The notes under the pieces: model-generated
The model's input: only the letters and a program-made list of their open reading frames with translations
Told to the model about the DNA's origin: nothing
Database searches by the model: none
Assembly: GCA_021160155.1 (NCBI GenBank)
Contig: JAGHDB010000107.1
Location: 1 to 18,535, forward strand
DNA length: 18,535 nucleotides
Source of the DNA: Bacteroidales bacterium
Lineage (GTDB): Bacteria; Bacteroidota; Bacteroidia; Bacteroidales; UBA12481
Direction of reading: 5' to 3'
Translations under genes and position numbers: made by a program
Shown: positions 15,482 through 18,535 of the stretch, piece by piece
Position numbering within the stretch: the first letter of the stretch is position 1
Layout: every line of letters begins with the position of its first letter

Positions 15482-15918
15482 TTTCCGAAAGAGATTTCAT
15501 CACTCAGTTCATTTACATCGTCCTGTTGGTAGGGGAAATGGGCTTTAAGTTTTTCACCCGCCATTTTGATTCCTCGTGAAAGGCCTTCGGCAAAATGGCT
15601 GTCGCGAAAATAGGGAATCATGGTCTCCTTGATTTGATCCCAAAAATTTTCGGGAACTTTTTGATTGATTCCCACGTCACCCAGGATGGCAAATTTCCGG
15701 TTCTTTACGGCCAGGTAGAAAAGCACACCGTTACGCAGTTGGGTTTTATGCATTTTCAGTTTCTTGAAAATATGCGAAGCCTGATCAAGGATATCCCCTT
15801 TAAAGGAGGTTTCAATGTGGACGCGTATTTCCCCTGAAGTGTTTTTTTCAGCCTCACGGATGGCAGCCACAATTATTTGCTGATCCTGATCGGATAATAA
15901 TTTTTTAATGGAAGACAT
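15478..15918 (-). CDS. Small TPM-domain protein without export signal
   Basis: 146 residues made almost wholly of a TPM domain: IREAEKNTSGEIRVHIET, NGVLFYLAVKNRKFAILGD, NQKVPENFWDQIKETM and HFAEGLSRGIKMAGEKL. Unlike its neighbour it has no signal peptide, membrane segment or glycine-rich tail, so from sequence it should be cytosolic or held at the membrane by a partner. Start is the ATG at 15918, two bases after the lemA stop (15921), and its stop overlaps the next start. The tight packing implies balanced expression of LemA and both TPM proteins. Such LemA-TPM-TPM cassettes are known in Bacteroidota; the biochemical role is not established. Confidence 0.88.
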   Translation of the reverse strand: MSSIKKLLSDQDQQIIVAAIREAEKNTSGEIRVHIETSFKGDILDQASHIFKKLKMHKTQLRNGVLFYLAVKNRKFAILGDVGINQKVPENFWDQIKETMIPYFRDSHFAEGLSRGIKMAGEKLKAHFPYQQDDVNELSDEISFGK

Positions 15919-15920
15919 AG

Positions 15921-16520
15921 TTAAAATTTTACTTTAGGTGGTTGGTCGGCACCCTTTACTGCTTCGAAATAGGGTTTTTCTTTAAATCCAAACATCGAAG
16001 CAAAAATATTCTTCGGGAACATTTTAATATAGGTATTGTATATTCTGGCAGTTTCATTGAATTTTCGTCTCTCCGTAGCAATGCGGTTTTCAGTACCTTC
16101 TAACTGGGCTTGCAGGTCAAGAAAGTTTTGATTGGCTTTTAATTCGGGATATCGTTCCACTACTACCATCAAACGGCCCAGTGCGCCGGACAAACCTGCC
16201 TGGGCTTGCTGGAATTGCTGCATGACTTCAGGAGTCAGTTTTTGGGGATCAAGTTGTATGGAGGTTGCTTTTGCCCGGGCATTAATCACTGCTTCTAGCG
16301 TTTTGCGTTCAAAATCGGCATACCCTTTTACAGTGTTTACCAGATTGGGGATTAAATCGGTACGTCTCTGGTAGGTATTCTCGACATTGGCCCATTGTTG
16401 GTCAACTGCTTCACTGTGTTGTACCATTGTGTTGTAAGTGCCTTTAAAGTAGTTGAATACCAATAGAATAACAACAACTACAATAATGATCGACAACCAT
16501 TTGGATCTTCTGTTTTTCAT
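15921..16520 (-). CDS. lemA: LemA family protein
   Basis: LemA-family membrane protein of 199 residues. A short basic N-terminus (MKNRRSKW) leads into one membrane helix at about residues 9-25 (LSIIIVVVVILLVFNYF). The rest is a helical bundle outside the membrane with family motifs WANVENTYQRRTDLIPNLVN (about residues 43-62), NARAKAT, RLMVVVERYPELKANQNF and a conserved end RRKFNETARIYNTYIKMFP. Function is poorly known; family members are linked to envelope or signalling processes. It is first of the three-gene leftward cassette with two TPM proteins, and the spacing suggests co-translation. Start is the ATG at 16520. The only upstream promoter-like match is AATATTTG on the minus strand, which is imperfect. 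Confidence 0.93.
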   Translation of the reverse strand: MKNRRSKWLSIIIVVVVILLVFNYFKGTYNTMVQHSEAVDQQWANVENTYQRRTDLIPNLVNTVKGYADFERKTLEAVINARAKATSIQLDPQKLTPEVMQQFQQAQAGLSGALGRLMVVVERYPELKANQNFLDLQAQLEGTENRIATERRKFNETARIYNTYIKMFPKNIFASMFGFKEKPYFEAVKGADQPPKVKF

Positions 16521-16670
16521 ATTTTAGTATTTTATCCGTAAGTGATCAAATATTATTCCAAAATGCGTACGGGTCTTGGTTTATCCAGATTCTGGAAATC
16601 CGGGTTAAAAAAATCACTTCATTCTTTAATAAGTACAAATTGGGTATCCTCCATCCCGCTTTAAAATGCG

Positions 16671-16678
16671 TATTTTTG
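16671..16678 (+). promoter_or_regulatory. Candidate -7 box for the tandem-repeat protein gene
   Basis: TATTTTTG fits TAnnTTTG and ends 22 bases before the ATG at 16701. No TTTG sits at the normal distance upstream; the nearest TTG (16640-16642) is 28 bases away, too far. The remaining gap (16521-16670) between the divergent lemA and repeat-protein genes shows no RNA gene or hairpin that I could support. Confidence 0.35.
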
Positions 16679-16700
16679 TTTAAAATAGAAAAAAAGTATC

Positions 16701-18535
16701 ATGAAGAAGCTACATTTTTTTACCAAGCGAAGTTTGGCAGTGGGGATTGCTGCCATTTTAGCAGCATTTGGATCTCATTTTTCTTCATTTGCCCAAAGTA
16801 ATGCTGAGATTACAGCGTTCAATTTCAATTTGGTGCCTAATTATGCTGAGACCATTGATCCGGCTAATCTGACCATTACGGTACCGGTGTATCATTCTGC
16901 TGATGTGGCCAATTTGGTGGCAGTTTTTACCGTTTCTGCCGGTGCCACAGTAAAAGTAAACGATGTGGCTCAAACCAGTGGTTCGTCTGTAAATGACTTC
17001 ACCAGTCCGGTTACCTATGTGGTGACAAGCGGGGATGGTTCGGTAACCAAGAACTGGGTGGTAACGGTAATAAAAAATGCGGCGCTGACAGATAAGCAGT
17101 TGTTGTCTTTCTCCTTTGCTGCAATTCCGGGGGCAGTGGGGGTGATTGATCAGAATAATCATACGGTCACGGTTCAGGTGCCGCATTCTCAGGATGTAAC
17201 TGCGCTTGTGGCTACCTTTACTTCATCCACACTGAGCCGGGTATATGTAGGAGGCGTTCTTCAGGTGAGTGGAACCACTCCGAATGATTTTACCAATACG
17301 GTAACGTACCAGGTGATGGCGGAGAACGGATCTACGCGTAACTATTATGTATCGATAACCCGGGCTGCTGCCCGAACGGAGAAGGAGATCACCGCCTTCA
17401 GTTTCCAGGGGCTGACCCCTCCTGTGGCGGGTGTGATCGACCAGACGGCACATACTATTGCACTGACGGTTCCCTATGCGACCGACCTGACTACTTTGGT
17501 AGCTACTTTCACCAATTCCTATCTTTCAAAGGTTAAAGTAGGTACCATCATTCAGACCAGCGGTGTGACTGCAAATGATTTCACCAACCCGGTAAATTAC
17601 ACGGTGGTTGCCGAAGATGCCAGTACACAGGATTATGTGGTGACGGTTACCAAAGCGCCTGCCAGTACACTGGCACAAATCACTACATTTAAATTCTCTG
17701 ATAAAACACCTGAAATTGTGGGTGTGATTAATCAGGGAGCCGGGACAATCAATTTGACCATACCCTATTCTCAGACCAAAACAGGTCGGGTAGCTACCTT
17801 TGTAAAATCTGAATTTTCTACCGTGACTGTCGGAGGGGTGACACAGGTAAGCGGGGTGACAGTGAATGATTTTACTACTGACAAGACCTATACGGTTACC
17901 GCACAGGATGGGACTACCACCAAAACATATGTGGTTCATGTCGACCAGACGCCGGCCAGTCAGGCCAATGATATTTTGACGTTTGCTTTTGAAAAGACTC
18001 ATAACAATCAGCTTTCGGTGGATGCCAACGGTGTAATTGATCAGACGGCTAAAACCATAGCGGTTACGGTTCCTTTCTCAACGGTAGTAACTGCATTGGT
18101 GGCTACTTTTACCAACAGTCCTCTTTCAACGGTTAAAGTGAACAATCTGACCCAGCAGAGCGGAGTAACTCCGAATAATTTCACCAATCCGGTTGCTTAC
18201 ACTTGTGTGGCGGAAGATGGTTCTGCTGAAATTTATACTGTGACGGTTACCAGGGCAGCCCCCAGCCAGTTGAATCAGTTGCTGACTTACAAGTTTGAGG
18301 CGGCGAAAAATACTGCATTGGCCGCTGATGTAAACGGGGTGATTGATGATCCTGCAAAAACAGTCACGCTGCATGTGCCATATGGTACTGACGTTACAGC
18401 TTTGGTGGCTACATTTACCATTTCACCTCAGGCAACGGCCAAAGTTAATAGTGTAACACAAGTCAGTGGTACATCTGCAAATAATTTTACTAATCCGGTT
18501 AACTATCAGATTGTTGCTGAGGATGGTTCTACTGA
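16701..18535 (+). CDS. Exported tandem beta-repeat protein (DUF5018-like), 3' end beyond window
   Basis: The frame is open from the ATG at 16701 to the edge (611 codons plus two bases). A signal peptide is clear: MKKLHFFTKR, then a hydrophobic stretch to about residue 28, with likely cleavage at SSFA/QSN. The rest is six tandem units of about 97 residues, rich in V, T, N, G and S, each with the pattern F-x-F, GVIDQ, TVPY-x-TD, TALVATFT, V-x-V-GG-x-x-Q-x-SG, NDFT-PV-Y-V-A-EDGS and Y-V-T-V-T. This resembles the DUF5018 and related Ig-like beta-sandwich repeats of Bacteroidota surface proteins. No catalytic motif is visible, so adhesion, glycan binding or stalk roles are possible. The real length and any C-terminal sorting signal (for example a type IX secretion domain) are outside the window. 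It diverges from lemA and appears to start its own transcript. Confidence 0.88.
   Translation, partial: MKKLHFFTKRSLAVGIAAILAAFGSHFSSFAQSNAEITAFNFNLVPNYAETIDPANLTITVPVYHSADVANLVAVFTVSAGATVKVNDVAQTSGSSVNDFTSPVTYVVTSGDGSVTKNWVVTVIKNAALTDKQLLSFSFAAIPGAVGVIDQNNHTVTVQVPHSQDVTALVATFTSSTLSRVYVGGVLQVSGTTPNDFTNTVTYQVMAENGSTRNYYVSITRAAARTEKEITAFSFQGLTPPVAGVIDQTAHTIALTVPYATDLTTLVATFTNSYLSKVKVGTIIQTSGVTANDFTNPVNYTVVAEDASTQDYVVTVTKAPASTLAQITTFKFSDKTPEIVGVINQGAGTINLTIPYSQTKTGRVATFVKSEFSTVTVGGVTQVSGVTVNDFTTDKTYTVTAQDGTTTKTYVVHVDQTPASQANDILTFAFEKTHNNQLSVDANGVIDQTAKTIAVTVPFSTVVTALVATFTNSPLSTVKVNNLTQQSGVTPNNFTNPVAYTCVAEDGSAEIYTVTVTRAAPSQLNQLLTYKFEAAKNTALAADVNGVIDDPAKTVTLHVPYGTDVTALVATFTISPQATAKVNSVTQVSGTSANNFTNPVNYQIVAEDGST
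16803..18535 (+). repeat. Six tandem coding repeats of about 290-306 bases
   Basis: Unit starts, aligned on the residue triplets AEI, KQL, KEI, AQI, NDI and NQL, are at 16803, 17094, 17382, 17673, 17967 and 18273; the sixth is cut by the edge. Periods in residues are 97, 96, 97, 98 and 102. Units 5 and 6 share an insertion of about six residues before GVID (VDANGVID and ADVNGVID), so they form a subclass. Unit 4 is the most divergent in its middle (KTGRVATFVKSEF). The repeats are clear in protein but diverged in DNA, so they are old duplications rather than fresh copies. Confidence 0.85.

Noticed and set aside
16521..16700. A riboswitch or small RNA in the gap between lemA and the repeat-protein gene
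   Set aside because: The gap is A/T-rich and I could find no convincing stem with a T-run or known aptamer core; only a -7-like box near 16671 stands out.
16785..18374. Four open frames of 76-158 residues on the minus strand opposite the tandem-repeat gene
   Set aside because: They are frame shadows produced by the repeated, T/V/N-rich composition of the plus-strand gene. They contain no recognisable domain, and their products are rich in R, H, C and I in a way typical of antisense reading.
16803..18535. Tandem repeats as a CRISPR or satellite array
   Set aside because: The units are about 290-306 bases, diverged in DNA, in frame and coding. There are no short identical repeats with unique spacers and no cas genes.
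1..18535. A defence island, prophage, integrated element or biosynthetic cluster
   Set aside because: Every intact gene is a housekeeping, transport, lipid or envelope type. No integrase, transposase, toxin-antitoxin pair, reverse transcriptase, nuclease-helicase pair, tRNA or attachment-site repeat was seen.

Overview
The window looks like a chromosomal segment of a member of the Bacteroidota, probably Bacteroidales or a related order; the order is inference. The evidence is threefold. The gene families and their grouping fit (alaS beside an M23 peptidase and a short MerR-like regulator, then a NIF3-type protein carrying the PII-like insert and a C4 zinc-ribbon coiled-coil protein). Start codons generally lack Shine-Dalgarno sequences. 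Several starts are preceded by the Bacteroidota promoter motif TAnnTTTG, at best with an upstream TTTG 19 bases away (9924-9954). The content is mostly housekeeping. No CRISPR array, insertion sequence, phage gene, rRNA or tRNA was seen, and no stretch over 300 bases lacks a gene; the longest gap is about 180 bases (16521-16700).

Left part (1-7260). recR runs leftward off the edge, missing only its last few residues. It diverges from a sodium:solute symporter that ends in a strong bidirectional terminator. Convergent to the symporter is a leftward pair: a broken aldo/keto reductase gene and an intact long-chain acyl-CoA synthetase. A YegS/DgkB-like lipid kinase gene diverges from that pair. 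A second acyl-CoA synthetase converges on the kinase gene and lies directly behind alaS, with one base between stop and start. Two fatty-acid-activating enzymes therefore bracket a lipid kinase, which suggests a loose membrane-lipid theme.

Middle part (7262-14674). alaS (leftward) and a rightward five-gene operon share a 108-base divergent promoter region. The operon encodes an M23 envelope peptidase, a minimal MerR-like regulator, a NIF3-family metal protein, a zinc-ribbon coiled-coil protein and a secreted helical-repeat protein of unknown function. Its genes lie 0 to 11 bases apart.

Right part (14675-18535). A leftward LemA - TPM - TPM cassette converges on the operon, with the two stop codons touching. 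Divergent from it starts a large exported protein built of about 97-residue beta-rich repeats (DUF5018-like). Six copies are visible and the gene runs off the right edge.

The points most worth a second look are the deletion-scarred aldo/keto reductase, whose original C-terminus can still be read in another frame; the tandem-repeat exported protein; the LemA/TPM cassette with one exported and one apparently cytosolic TPM protein; and the unknown exported protein at the end of the M23 operon. I found no convincing new defence or mobile system.
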